Part shown: one piece after another, positions 47,745-59,499 of the stretch
Numbering within the stretch: position 1 is the stretch's first letter
Layout of the letters: each line of letters begins with the position of its first letter
Assembly (NCBI GenBank): GCA_016617855.1
Contig: JAECUM010003674.1
Coordinates: 62,001 to 126,000 of the forward strand
Direction of reading: 5' to 3'
Length of the DNA: 64,000 nucleotides
Source of the DNA: Megalonaias nervosa
Taxonomy: Eukaryota; Mollusca; Bivalvia; Unionida; Unionidae
Notes under the pieces: generated by a model
The model's input: only the letters and a program-made list of their open reading frames with translations
Database searches by the model: none
Told to the model about the DNA's origin: nothing
Program-made: the position numbers and the translations under genes

Positions 47745-47830
47745 AAATGACCATGTATTTTAGCTAGGGCCTTTAGTAAAATAGTAATTTTTAATGACAA
47801 TGTATTTTAGATATGACCACAATACATTTT
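47745..47830. repeat. Minisatellite, right part
   Basis: Contains ccatgtattttagctagggc, ctttag-taaaatagtaat and gacaatgtattttagatatg, continuing the array interrupted at about 46640. Confidence 0.85.
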
Positions 47831-48809
47831 TTAATGCGACTCTACCAAACACGGTTCATCTCAGTTTTGTAGCTTGACACTGGAGAAGTGATCTTGTTAA
47901 TAAAAGGTGTGCTGAGGCTCTTTTCCACCAGTCTCACAGACCAATAAAATGGTGTAGTTAACTTTATGAACCAAAACATGTGAAAAGTTACTCAATGACT
48001 TCATATTTCTTTCTCATCTACATTTAGATGTGAGGTTACGCTTTCAAACCAGTCACTAAAAATTTATTTTTTTTATCCTAAACTGTGATGAGTTTCTGGA
48101 TTGCATGAAAATATACAACACAACTCAATACCCTATTTTTTCACAACTTTCATGTGATGTGCTCCCTCTGTATAGGATATCTCAGACTGAGGTTGGTAGA
48201 GTCATGGATGCCACTGCATTATTATTAATAATATTAGGAATAAAATACCTCATTAGGAATAAAATACCTCAATACAAGGCACTCCACTCCAGTTGACTCA
48301 GCATAAAAAAACCTTCACATATTGCTCTGCCATAAACATCAAACTAAACCAGACCATTTCTTTATTTAATATTTTAAATTTCTGCATGTAATACAAAATA
48401 TTACTGAATGATACATCCAGTTGTTGGAATTGAAGACCCACACTCTCAGTGTAGGAAAAATGAGAAAGAAAAAAACCCCAACAAAAAAATGGTTGAAGAT
48501 GTAACGGAAGAAGTGGGATTTAGCAAAGTTTGGGATGTAACAATGTACAAATTTACATCAAAATGATTGTTTCATATATGTACTTTTTCAAGATTTAAAG
48601 TTTAATTATGTTCAATAAATTTCAGTGGTCCTTTGGTTTTGACTTGTAATCATTGCACAGTTACATCTACACCAATTCCAAAGAGATTAGACTGCCAATG
48701 GTCAGCTTTAATTAAAATTTAAATTATCACTGAAGATAAATAAACAAAAAATATAGTATATGCTGTTGCTACAAAAATATTAAGACATCTTGTAACAATC
48801 TTTACTTAC

Positions 48810-48931
48810 TGAACAACAATCTCTAAACCTTTTGGCATCAGTAGGTGTACTAAAGTTGAGCCCCCATTCATTCCTGGATCCCTGGTCCCTCCAATGAACA
48901 AAACACTCAGTGGCTGGGCAGAGGATGGTGC
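48810..48931 (-). CDS. Exon (A) encoding the C-terminal half of an EVH1 (WH1) domain
   Basis: The acceptor ends ttttcag (48932) and the donor is GTAAGT (from 48809). The 122-bp exon has two leading bases and then 40 codons, ending in phase 0. It contains ATECFVHWRDQGSRNEWGLN followed by FSTPTDAKRF. The F-x-x-W-R-D, GLNF and DAxxF positions are those of the last strands and C-terminal helix of EVH1 domains, closest in wording to the Ena/VASP type. EVH1 domains bind proline-rich ligands in actin regulators, synaptic scaffolds and Ras-pathway adaptors. The exons for the first half of the domain were not found and probably lie beyond 64000. The serine-rich tail that follows does not look like Ena/VASP, WASP or Homer; a Spred-type or lineage-specific EVH1 protein remains possible. 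Confidence 0.85.
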
Positions 48932-49101
48932 CTGAAAATCGAAGGAATTCTCATTTTCAAAAGGTAAACTCATTTTTCTAAATTTTTATAAACATTATCT
49001 ATTTTACTTTGATACTTAAAAACATTCTCCTAACTTATAAGTACTCTGCTCACTTGCTATAGCATGCCTTGTGCCCAGTAAAGAACTCTTTTTGTTGAAC
49101 A

Positions 49102-49718
49102 TTAACTCTTGCAGCTCCAATCCCACCTATAGGCATGATGAGGCTGTACCCTACTTCCAAGCTCTGCAGCATCAAGGTCATTTAAGATACACCAAAGTGG
49201 GTGGTATTACAAAAAAGCAGACAGATGCAGCTCTACAATGATACCATATAATCTGCACTTTCTACTCACATTACAAAATGCAGAAAGAAAAACATATTTT
49301 TTAGACCCAATTTTTTTACACAAAAAATACGCCCGTTGTCAGAATCAGATTTTGTGTCCGGATTTTTGACTTTTTGGCCTGTGATCTAATGCAGACCAGT
49401 CTGAACTGCACACAGACAGGTGAACCTTTGCAAAAAGTTGGATAAGATGGGGATTGGGAGTAAGAAGTGGCCAGGAGACAAAAATGATGGGTCAAATAAG
49501 CAAAAAAAAATTTAAAAATTCCAACTTTTACCCTTCTGCACATGCGCAAGCCAAATAGCCAAGAAAAAAACGTTTCTAGTACAACCAGGCATCAGTCTAA
49601 GTGAAAAACTCTTGGAAGCAGATGTATTTGGATGAATTCAGAATCAACCCCCAAAATGTGTTTTCCTACCCCCATTTCAGGGGAAAATGACAAAAATCTC
49701 CAGGGCCGAATGAGTTAA
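49102..49718. mobile_element. piggyBac-like MITE with TTAA ends
   Basis: The left end is TTAA (49102-49105) then ctcttgcagctcc. The right end reads ggccgaatgag then TTAA (49715-49718), whose reverse complement is ttaactcattcggcc. The termini are therefore imperfect inverted repeats directly adjoining TTAA, the piggyBac target site. The 617-bp interior has no transposase. I did not see a second copy in the window. Confidence 0.6.
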
Positions 49719-50335
49719 TAAAATCATGATCAGAACCAGGAAAATGAAACCAAGATACATCACTGTTTTATAGTTGAAAAGAGTGATTAGTGACTTGAAA
49801 TTTTAATTAACATTGTGAAAATCACAACATTTCATAAAAATGAATATATTTAGTAAATTTTCTTCAAAAAATTCTCAATACACTGTAAATAAAAACATAT
49901 GACAAAATTTCCATCAATTAAAATGTTTAGTAATACCTACTGGCATCAAAGAAATAAATACAGTACCAGTCAAATAAATTAAATCAAGTGAAATATGTGT
50001 TTTAGTTTATAATCTTAATTTGGTTTCAGTGTAATCATCATAAATGCAATATAACCTATTGTATTCAAACACGAAAAATGTTAATTGATGATTATAGTGA
50101 TGTCACAAGCTTTTCTGTGAGAGCCTTAAGTACAGACTGTGTTTTGATCTCTGACATGTGGAATTGCTGATTGCATTGTTACAATCAATTAAAAGTTGAG
50201 TGGAATGTTATTATCATGTTTATTATTGTCTTTGGTATCAGGTAGATGGGGCTAGAATACTGTAAAAAAGTTAAACAGCGTACAAATCCTACCTGTATAA
50301 TAACTAGTGGTCATGGTCATGTGTAAAATTAACTC
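49719..50335. other. AT-rich DNA, no feature recognised
   Basis: No upstream EVH1 exon was found here. Confidence 0.4.
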
Positions 50336-50339
50336 ATTT

Positions 50340-51560
50340 CATTTTTTTTTTCTTTTTATAATTGCACATCAGCATTATTTGTCCATACTTCCATGATGCT
50401 CTGTGTCAAATTCTGTTCAGTATTTGTTTTAGATAAAGCTATGTAAATGCTTTCCACTTTCAACAATGGCAGCCACATTTGATGGAAGGCTTCATTTGTG
50501 TAAATCTTAAAAAGTATTCAAACAAAGATACATGTTAAGTGATTTTCAAAGAAATTATTGAATTTTTCTCTATTTTTAGTAATAGCAGCCAAATTTTACT
50601 GCAGAATGGCAGCATTCCTATAAGCATGAATGGTCTCAATGCTAGGATGCTTTCTCTTTAATATTTTCATTCTTTTGGAGAAGAAATTGTTTAATGCTTT
50701 TTCTATTTTTAGTAACAGTTGTCAGTCAGATTCATTTATATAATCTTGAAAGATTTCCATGTGACAATGTTTTCTATCACTGTCATATTCTATTTTTCAA
50801 CAGACATGGAGAAATTTAAAAGTGTTTTTATTTTAGTAATGGCAGCCATACTGATGACAGGCTGACATCACTTGTATCAGTTCAAAGGTCTTCATGCCAG
50901 GATGCTTTCTATCAAAATTGATAAAATTCTTTCAACAGGTTTTGAGAGGTCATTCAATGGCTTGCCTATTTTTAGTAACAACAACCATATTTAAAGGCAG
51001 GTCAATAATTTTATTAACATGTGAAATGTCTTCATATTTTGCTGCTTTCTACCAAATTTTATTTGACTGCTTGGAAGAAGTCATTCAAGGTTTTTCTATT
51101 TTTAGTGATGGTGGCCATACTGAGTGGTGGGTCTGCATCATTTGGGAAAATGTGAACAGCCTTTATGCCAGGATGCTCTGTGTCAAGTCTGGTTGAAATT
51201 ATGAGGTTTTCAAGAAGGTGACTGTTGATGGATAAAGGATGAGTTGTTCTATTTTTGGCAACTACAGCTACATTACATGGTGGAGTGGCATCATTTGTAC
51301 AAACTTAACAGATCCTCATGCCTGAATGCTTTCTGTCAACTCTATCAAACTCTGCCCAGCAGTTCTGGAGATACCATCAATTTCAAGGACTTTCTATTTC
51401 GAGTAACAGCAGCCATATTTGATATTAGATCAACATCATTTGCACTTCATTGAAAAGCTTTTATTGTGCCAGGATGCTCTGTGCCAGGTTTGGTTGAAAT
51501 CAGTCAGCCATGTTTGAGAAGTTGATGATGGGCAACTGATCATAAGTTCATGTGGCTTAC
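50340..51560. repeat. Degenerate ~175-bp repeat region, copy 2
   Basis: About seven diverged units. Each carries ttctatttttagtaatggc, agccatatttgat, catcatttgtataaactt, gccaggatgctttctgtc and caacaggttttgagaggtc in this order. Same family as 44440-45170. Short open frames on the plus strand are by-products. Confidence 0.75.
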
Positions 51561-51974
51561 TGCCAAGTGCGCTAGAAATGATTATAAAAATTTTGAAACT
51601 GCAATAATAGTCCTGTAAAATAAAACATGTCAATTAAATGTGTACAAGACCTTGGGAAATATTTTGTGATTTATGACTTGCCATCAAGAGGCTATGCAGG
51701 TATTTGTTTTGGTTGCAAAATCCCAATGTTATTCTCAAAATCTGTGTCATACTTAAAATGTCACTCACCAATATACCATTTTCTTCATGTATTATGTATT
51801 CAGTAAAAATTTATATGATTTTCAACATGGGCATATTTGATTAATCTTTAAATAAAGCCATTATTTTCTGGAAAATATATGATTTGTTTCCCCCAGATTT
51901 TTCTATGCAATGACCCTCACATGGGTCTAGATATTCAGCTATGTGTAATGCAAGAAAATGTCCACTAACCTATA

Positions 51975-52130
51975 TATTTCTGTGTGATTTTGGATTGCTT
52001 GGACCCTTAGCTATGCACACCAACCTATAGACTTCTATGTGATTTTGGATTGCTTGGATCCTTAGCTATGTACAAACATCTTCTATGTGATTTTGGATTG
52101 CTTGGATCCTTAGCTATGTACAAACATCAA
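51975..52130. repeat. ~55-bp tandem array
   Basis: Three units of cttctatgtgattttggatt followed by gcttggatccttagctatgt; the last two are nearly identical. Confidence 0.92.
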
Positions 52131-52544
52131 ATTTTAAAAAAGTGAAATATTCCAACATTTGAGAAGTGATTGTTCTTAATAGACAAGTTTCGTTGTACTC
52201 TTGAGGGCATAAACGTTTACCACAGTGGCTTCTGATATGGTGGTAACCAATGAAATGGAGAAAACCATGACCTAATGGATGGTGCTTATGTAAATGTACA
52301 GAATTTATAATACAATAGCTGGCTATAGTGCTGGGCAAATGTTACATAGCAAAAACTGCACCTTGCCAGAATTCACAGATGATATTCACTCCTCAAACAA
52401 AAAGTAAATATGAACCATAATACAAACAATAAAAGGTAAATAATTTGGCAAAAAGTTAAGCATGCAATCAAAAAAAAAAGAAAACAATGGTAAAATGCTC
52501 AAAATATATGGTCATAGGTTTGCTGCATAATTAAAACCATACTC

Positions 52545-52755
52545 AAAAGATCTAAAACCTTCTCAGTTGGAACATCAATAATGGATGCATCCCATATCAA
52601 ATAGGAAGCTTACATAAGGTCCAAGACCTTCTCAGTTGGAACATTGATAATGGATGCATCCCATGGCAAATAGGTACCCTTCTAAATGTCCAAGAGTTTC
52701 TCAGCTGGAGCGTCAGTAAAGGATCATTATCCCACTGAAAACAGGTAGCTTTCAT
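52545..52755. repeat. ~70-bp tandem array
   Basis: Three units with accttctcagttggaacat, aatggatgcatccca and caaataggtac, the third more diverged. Confidence 0.88.
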
Positions 52756-52759
52756 TAGT

Positions 52760-53160
52760 GACTCTTACAAGATACAGAAGGACGCAATAAGCCTATTCTA
52801 CATCTACAAACCCACAGAAAGACTTAATGGATGGAGAACCAATATCGGATAACCATTTACTCTTGCACATTTTGAAATTGGATGGGGTAAAGATGAAGGT
52901 AAATCACATCTGTCAAGGGTTGAATTTAATCACCAGAGAAGGTACTAAAGTATCAGCTGTGTATCAAACACAGGAACAAATGGGAATTGAGTAAGTGTGC
53001 AACCCAAATGCTATCCTGATCCTAAAAGCTTTTTCTTTAGTACCAGTCTGGTGGATTCAATTCAGCTCTTGGCTGATGGGATTTATGTTTATTGTTGACA
53101 AATAGGATTGGACTTGGTACCAGAAAAGTGACAACTGGAGGTCTTTCCTGCAACAAATTT
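52760..53160. other. No feature recognised
   Basis: Low-complexity plus and minus frames only. Confidence 0.4.
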
Positions 53161-53167
53161 CCTTACA

Positions 53168-53185
53168 TTTATGTATGTATGTATG

Positions 53186-53214
<29 letters not shown>
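53168..53214. repeat. Microsatellite, (TATG)n
   Basis: About 11 tatg units without interruption. Confidence 0.97.
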
Positions 53215-53217
<3 letters not shown>

Positions 53218-53372
53218 AGTTTAATGGCACATCATCACAATACTGGCTCTAAGGTGCAGATTAAAGGTTCTAAAATCAATGCTTTTGATCCACATATTAT
53301 TTTTGATCATACGTGTTCTCTGGTTAGCGTCATGCAACATAAAACTGACCATTATGCGAAGTAGAGATATAC

Positions 53373-53566
53373 TGTACATACTTGCCTATAAGCTGCAACC
53401 AACTGCAAGCAACATATACACTGATGTGTCAGTGCATTATACACTAGAAGATTAGGGTCTATGTTGTTGTTCAGCTCATTAGTCATAACAAACTACAATG
53501 ACACATATCTGCCTGTGAATTATACAGTCTGCATTTTAATCTGACTTGAAGCAAGCATATATGGGT
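53373..53566. mobile_element. Double-hairpin foldback element, copy 8
   Basis: Outer ends: gtacatacttgcctataagc and gaagcaagcatatatggg. Both hairpins are decayed but keep the order, with tgatgtgtcagtgcattat, gattagggtctatg and ctgcctgtgaattatacag. Confidence 0.68.
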
Positions 53567-53569
53567 CTC

Positions 53570-54520
53570 TTATAAAAAATTTGAAGTTGATGCTACATGG
53601 ATGATGGACAGAAAAGGTTTCACTGTCTATGACAGTTGTTTCTGTAATGGTGCAAATTTTTTAAAAATAATTTCACAGTACATTCTGTTGTTGTCAGCAT
53701 GACACATAAACATTAAGTTTGATGTACAGGCAATAGACTCACAATAACATTCTGTTGACACGTAAACATTATGTTTGATGTTTGTGCTAGACTCACAATA
53801 AATTGGTGACTGTGAAGGATGGGAACTGCTCTGCTTGGGGCATGAATTAACCAGAGCAAAAAATGCAGTAAATTTTGGGCCACTTGAAACAGGTGTCATA
53901 GAATGATATTTACCAGAATGGTTAATAAAGGTGGACCAGAGAGGATTATTGTGTCTTTGATGGGAGTGTAAAATGTTTTTGCTGTTGGAGAAAGTAAGCC
54001 CAAGTGACTAACCTAAACAAGAGTGTTTGTGTTCCCAGACAGGATTCAAGGTTTTAAGAAATCCCTCTCACAAAATTAGACAGTCTACGTTTCTGAGGCA
54101 AGTCAGAATTCAGCTACAGAAATAATAGGTATTTCTTGATAAATTGTCCAAGGGATGTCTGTCAGAAAGTTGTGGACACAAAAGTAAGATGGTTCTCAAT
54201 TGCATACAATATTTTCATTGATATAAGTTTGCAATTATTTCTGGAATTTATTCATTTTAAATTCAAACACCAAATTTTCCGTGAGTTCAGAAGCTAAGGG
54301 TTTGCATGACTTGGTCACAAATGTGATATGACTTGTGTATAGTATGAATATGTTCAAATTTAACAGTTTGTATGTCAATGAAATCATGTATTGAAGAATA
54401 TTTATGCACTACTCTGATAGGAACTGTGAGAATTAATTTATCTGTCTTAAATGATATGCATCATGTAAGCTATGAATTGATTTTACTATGTCTACGTCAA
54501 TGGATCACTAATTAGCAAAA
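53570..54520. other. No feature recognised
   Basis: A minus-strand frame (53627-53899) covers a local duplication (acacataaacattaagtttg and acacgtaaacattatgtttg) and is not a supported exon. Confidence 0.4.
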
Positions 54521-54529
54521 TAACATAGT

Positions 54530-55358
54530 TGGGACCTGGAGTGAAGTCTATTAATTCATTTGTGAATTCTTTCCAACTGATAATCAATGGTGTTAACATT
54601 AGAAATGTGTGTTGACTGACAGTTCAGTCAGCAATTTATAACCATGGCAGACTGTAATAGTTATCAAAGGGTTCTAATTATGTCATGTTGAAGTAGGAAG
54701 TGAGTAGCAGCTAGAAAAGACATAAACTTTCTGATAATAGGGTGAGTGTATATCAGGTGGTGAAGGAAAAATACCTGACATGTATTTAGGTTGGGCATTA
54801 TATTTTTATTTGAAGGAAAAAAATAGCTCCATACCTGTACTGTAAAATGGGAAAGAGCACAGTCTACAAACTAAACTGTTGATGACCTGAAGAGGAAGAG
54901 ACAGAGAGAAGGAAAGAAATATACAGCAATGCTGATCTATCACCAACAGTGATTTGGAAAAGACCGGAAGCAACCAGGTGATATTGACATGCCGGCAATC
55001 TGAGTTTGATCAATCGCTCGATTATATGATGTAATTTGTTGTTTTGGTACAACAGAATGACTGTGAATTAAACATATATTTTATAACTCTTTTTGTAAGA
55101 GAAAGTGAATCATTCAAATGTCATTTTCAATTGCATTTTGTTTATGTAATTGATTAAATTGTTATATTTTACATACAGGGACTCATATTGTTCTGTTCTG
55201 TATCTCCACTCAGATCTCTGTTATTTGATCCATTAATTTCATATTTCATTTTATTGTTTATCTGATCTGGGCAATAACACCATGGTTGATCATCTCCTAG
55301 ATAACGCTAACCAAAGCACCATATGGAATGGGGATCACATATCTCCCCACCTATAACA
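54530..55358 (-). repeat. LTR-like dispersed repeat, copy 3
   Basis: The right ~200 bp (55156-55358) share cactcagatctctg, tctgatctgggcaataac and ctcctagataacgctaacc with copies 1 and 2 and end ctataaca. Further left, atacctgacatgtatttagg matches copy 1. The left edge is not defined. No coding region was seen. Confidence 0.55.
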
Positions 55359-55359
55359 G

Positions 55360-57300
55360 TTGCTTCACTTGCATATTTTTAATTGCTTTAAATTTCCATT
55401 AATTTCAACTGATCTGAATTTTTGTATGAAGCTAGTGGAGATGAAAAGTGGGATATGCATATATACTATGGATCAGCAAATGAACGATTTTTGCAAATGA
55501 GAAAGTAATTTTAGAAAATACTGTATATAGTAGAAATTTAGCATGAGAAAATTTGTGTGAAACGTGTAAAATCAGCATATTTATGACAGAAATCTTCATT
55601 AATTAATCATGGACTATATACTGCATTCACCTGATTACAAGTCTATGCCTGATAATAAGCTTCCCATCCCTATTTTGTTTACAAAACTTTGGCAAATATT
55701 TAGTGAAGATATCTTTGTCTGATAATGAGCCCAATATAGTACAAATTATTTAGCTGGCCCTATCACTATGGTCATACCATGAAAGTACGTGCTATATCAA
55801 TTTGCAATTTAATAATTTCAAGAATTCAGTTTCATCACTAACTAAATTCACAAAATATGTATATTTTACAGCCAGCATCTGAATTATGAACCAGTCTAAT
55901 TCTGTGTAGTATAATTGTTCTTGGGATTCAATACAGTCATAGTACAAATTAATTTTGCAATATATCGGCCCAGTCATTTATAGCTATAAATATTTCTATT
56001 GTTTGATGTCATATGCATGTAATTTTACTTAAATTAAGTTATATCACTCAAATTCCTTCCGAAACCGAAGTTTTATGGTTTGTAATGTCTAATCATTCTA
56101 TCACATGGAACAGATTGTTCATTAACCCTGAGCTTTTATTTTTGTTGGGATGTGTCTGAAATATCTGGTCAGCTCACACAGTCACCTGTCAGATAAAAGT
56201 CATCCAGGGCTATAATTAACATTGGCAATATATTTACCATGGTAGAATTAGATTATGCATGACTGTATGTAAAATAATGGACCCCTTATCTTCAACCTTC
56301 ATATCTCGAATAAGTTAATGAGATTAATTAATCAACCAATCTGTCCATCCATCAATTAATCTATTTACTGGGTATTTTCACTGCATGAACTTAAGTGTGC
56401 AATCTCAGACAAATCAGAAATTAAATCAGACACCTTTATCTTGCATTTTCGTTATTATTTGATCTGTAACCCATTTTATTTTGACAATAACTAATTATCT
56501 CCCTTGTCCTACAGTATCTGTTTCTGCACTGGCAGTTCTGGATCTATGCAGTTCGTTATGCATGGGTGGCCATACAATATTAATAACAAGAAGAGGTCTA
56601 GCACAGTAGCTGATAATTTTTTCACAAATTTGTCATCAATAGATGTCAGAAAATGTTAAGATGCATTCGAAATTGGTCCACATCTTGTGCATATGAAGAT
56701 GAGTACCAAATACGACCAATTTTTAGTTGATTAAGTATGATAACAATTTTGAAGTGAGAATGAAATATATGATAACTGTTGTGACTTACATTAAATTCCA
56801 GTTATCCTACAATGTGGTATAAACTGCTTTAGAAGTTATGTCACAAGTGCGACTTAAATTCTAATATAAAAAAGAATACTTTGTAAGGGGTCCAAGAAGT
56901 GCAGGTTGTGTGCAACTCCAAGTAGGTAATCAATCCTACTATGTCGATCATATTTACGAATTACACCAAGCAGGCGAACATTTACATCAGCATACCACTT
57001 TCTTGGTTGCTGTTGAGTATGACCTGCCAAAGTTTACGTAATATGAACTTGCTGCAGTGATTTTTTAACGTTTGGTGCAATCTATAAATTTCCATATGGT
57101 TGGATGACAAACATTAGCTAGGATGATGTTGTGCCAGCCTTCAGCAGGGTCATTTCTTTTGGATAATTCTTCTTTCCCATGATTAAAAATGTTCTAGAGA
57201 TTGATGGAAAATGATGTCTGATGGTGACCATTTCTTTGGGGCCTTCCAAGATACACATCCTCAAAATAGTCATGGTTTATGTGCTTCTTTTATATATGGG
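55360..57300. other. AT-rich DNA, no feature recognised
   Basis: A weak fragment near 56540 (ttctggatctatgcagttcg) may be a decayed foldback arm. Nothing else was recognised. Confidence 0.4.
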
Positions 57301-57304
57301 AATA

Positions 57305-57418
57305 ACCATGTCATGGGGGTAGTTGTCCAGGGGGTAATTGAGACAGGGGGTAACTGACCAGGGGATGATTGACTGGTGGGTAAGTGATGGTTGGGTTGGG
57401 GTGTAATTGATGGCTGGA
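57305..57418. repeat. ~18-bp G-rich tandem array
   Basis: About six imperfect units of aggggg-taattgac type. It directly adjoins the (AC)n microsatellite. Confidence 0.8.
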
Positions 57419-57420
57419 GT

Positions 57421-57421
<1 letters not shown>

Positions 57422-57461
<40 letters not shown>
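57422..57461. repeat. Microsatellite, (AC)n
   Basis: Twenty ca/ac dinucleotides without interruption. It creates runs of Cys-Val or Thr-His in shadow frames. Confidence 0.98.
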
Positions 57462-57464
<3 letters not shown>

Positions 57465-57465
<1 letters not shown>

Positions 57466-58300
57466 CAAAAGAATCACATGTTCAGAATTCAAAAATTAAT
57501 TCAAACAAAAGGATTGGAAAATGTGAATGTTTACTTTCCCAGGTACTGTCACTCTACTTCAAACTAACAAAAACTTGACTGGTCTCCTGCATAAGTTGAC
57601 AGTGTATAATCAAGGAAAAATGAATCAATAAGTGTGTTGAATCACCTGAAACTATTTTGTTCCAAGTTAACAATGTAGAATGTGGAGTGCTTTATGCTAT
57701 GAGAGGAGTGCATACATTCTGGATGGGAGACAAGTCAAGAAATCATATGAGGATAACTACAAATGTGACCAGGTGACACAAATGTCTTCCAATATGGTAT
57801 AATAACCCTTTCACACATTGTTTGCATGCTCAGGGTTTTTCAAATAACTATAAATCCAACAATAACTTGCAGGGTTTCACTTGAGAAGGAAAACATCTCA
57901 TCTAACCCATAGGTCACTGAGAAAGTTTTAGTAAAAACAAATTACACTCACACTCTGCAATGCTTTAAACCTGTTCTTTTAAATAGTAATGATTTTATTC
58001 AATGTAAACAGTATAACAAACATGGATCCTTGATTCATCACAGATTAATAAGTTTTAAGTATCTAAAAGAAAGACAGTTATTTATTATGTTACCTGAGAC
58101 TTGTCAAAGCTCTTACTTTGATTATGACGTGACACTTAATTCCACATAAAAAAGACACAAAGCCACAATAAAATTCAGGTGTAGCAGATTAAACAAGAGT
58201 CCCTCAAAGGGACTGATGCTGTACTGGGGAAAGAGAATTTCCAATAAATTTTAGGTAAGACCATTTCTTCCATTAAACTGCTTAATGTGAAATGATCTCT
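57465..58300. other. AT-rich DNA, no feature recognised
   Basis: No exon or repeat recognised. Confidence 0.4.
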
Positions 58301-58309
58301 ATTATTTTG

Positions 58310-58755
58310 CAGAAATAACAAGATTGTCAAATTATCTGCTGTGGTAGACATATTGGATGTCTTAGTGAAGCAGTTTTATTCAAGGATGAATAGACATCAT
58401 AAACTTGTGATGGAAATCCCATATCAACATGCCTTTCCATTCATCAGGAGTAGTTAAAGCAAGATTTTCAAGAAGGCTGCTGTGGTGGCCATATTGGATG
58501 TCAGATCAATACTATTTCATTTAGTACCAACAAAACATATCCTAAGATGCCTTTAAGTGAAAACCCCATGATAATCTGGCCATCCATACAGGAAGAGTAG
58601 TGATAGTAAGATTTTCAAGATGGCTGCTGTGGTGGCCATATTGGATGTCTGAGCTGCACCAATGTCGTTTACGGCCAAATTAGACCTTGGGATGAATGAT
58701 TTTTTTTAAAGTTTCATGGCATTCCTCCAAGTAGTTTAAGAGGAGTTGTGATAAG
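58310..58755. repeat. Degenerate ~130-bp dispersed repeat, copy 2
   Basis: Three units with agattttcaagatggctgct, gtggtggccatattggatgt, gtgaaaaccccatgataatc and ggccatccatacaggaagag. Related units are at 940-1310. Confidence 0.75.
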
Positions 58756-58759
58756 ATAT

Positions 58760-59490
58760 GTGTGCCAAAGAACTGACCAATGCCAGATCATGGATAAGAG
58801 GCCATTACACAAATCAGGGATGTGTTAACTTCCTCCAGGGCATCGGCTGGATAAGCAATTTTTAAAACCACATCCTATGATTTAAATAATTGGATAAAAA
58901 CCAGGCCACTGGCCAGATGTGGTTGGCTGTAGTTTGCATATGTCTACTGTCAACTCTTATTGTATATAACAAGCAGACATAAAAATTGCAATGCTTTAAT
59001 AATGGAAATTGAGTTATTTTTTATCTTAAAAGCATAAAGAAGGTTTTGAAAATTCTTGGACCCTTTGATAAAGGATATCTGATGACTCCATGCAAATAAA
59101 AGGTGCATAGAAATTAGAATACTGATTTTTATATATCAAAGTTTCACCATGCTGCCTGTCAAACACAAATAAGAGATGTGTCGTCTGTAAAGTCGTCATA
59201 TATTTCCATCAGAAAATTAATCTTAATAGAGAACATAGAAAGGTTATCCAGATTCCCTCAAAAGAAAATAAAATACAAACTACCAGCAAAATAATTTCCT
59301 GAGCCAATTTATTATTCAGAAAATTATTGACTACCTCCTCAAAATGTATATATCTTCATAATAAAAAAATTATCTTTAATTGTGAAAAGTAATTCTCATT
59401 TTGAGAAAGAGATGATATTAGAGACCAACTCCTATTTTCTCAAAAACCAACAAGATTTGGTTAGCTGGAACATCCCCTTGCCAAATGTCA
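58760..59490. other. AT-rich DNA, no feature recognised
   Basis: The plus-strand frame 59382-59597 is AT-driven and lacks splice sites or a domain. Confidence 0.4.
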
Positions 59491-59499
59491 TTATTCTAG

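Larger units (their letters stand above)
40063..48809 (-). other. Intron between exons A and B (8,747 bp)
   Basis: Donor GTAAGT at 48809, acceptor ending tttcag at 40063. It contains a SINE, a hAT-like element with a nested SINE, several arrays and an LTR-like copy, each listed separately. The stretches 40720-41320, 42760-43780, 45450-45980 and 47830-48800 hold nothing I recognise. Confidence 0.75.

Noticed and set aside
48810..48931. Reading exon A in another frame (LSVLFIGGTRDPGMNGG)
   Set aside because: That frame does not stay in phase with exon B, while the chosen frame gives an EVH1 signature and phase 0.
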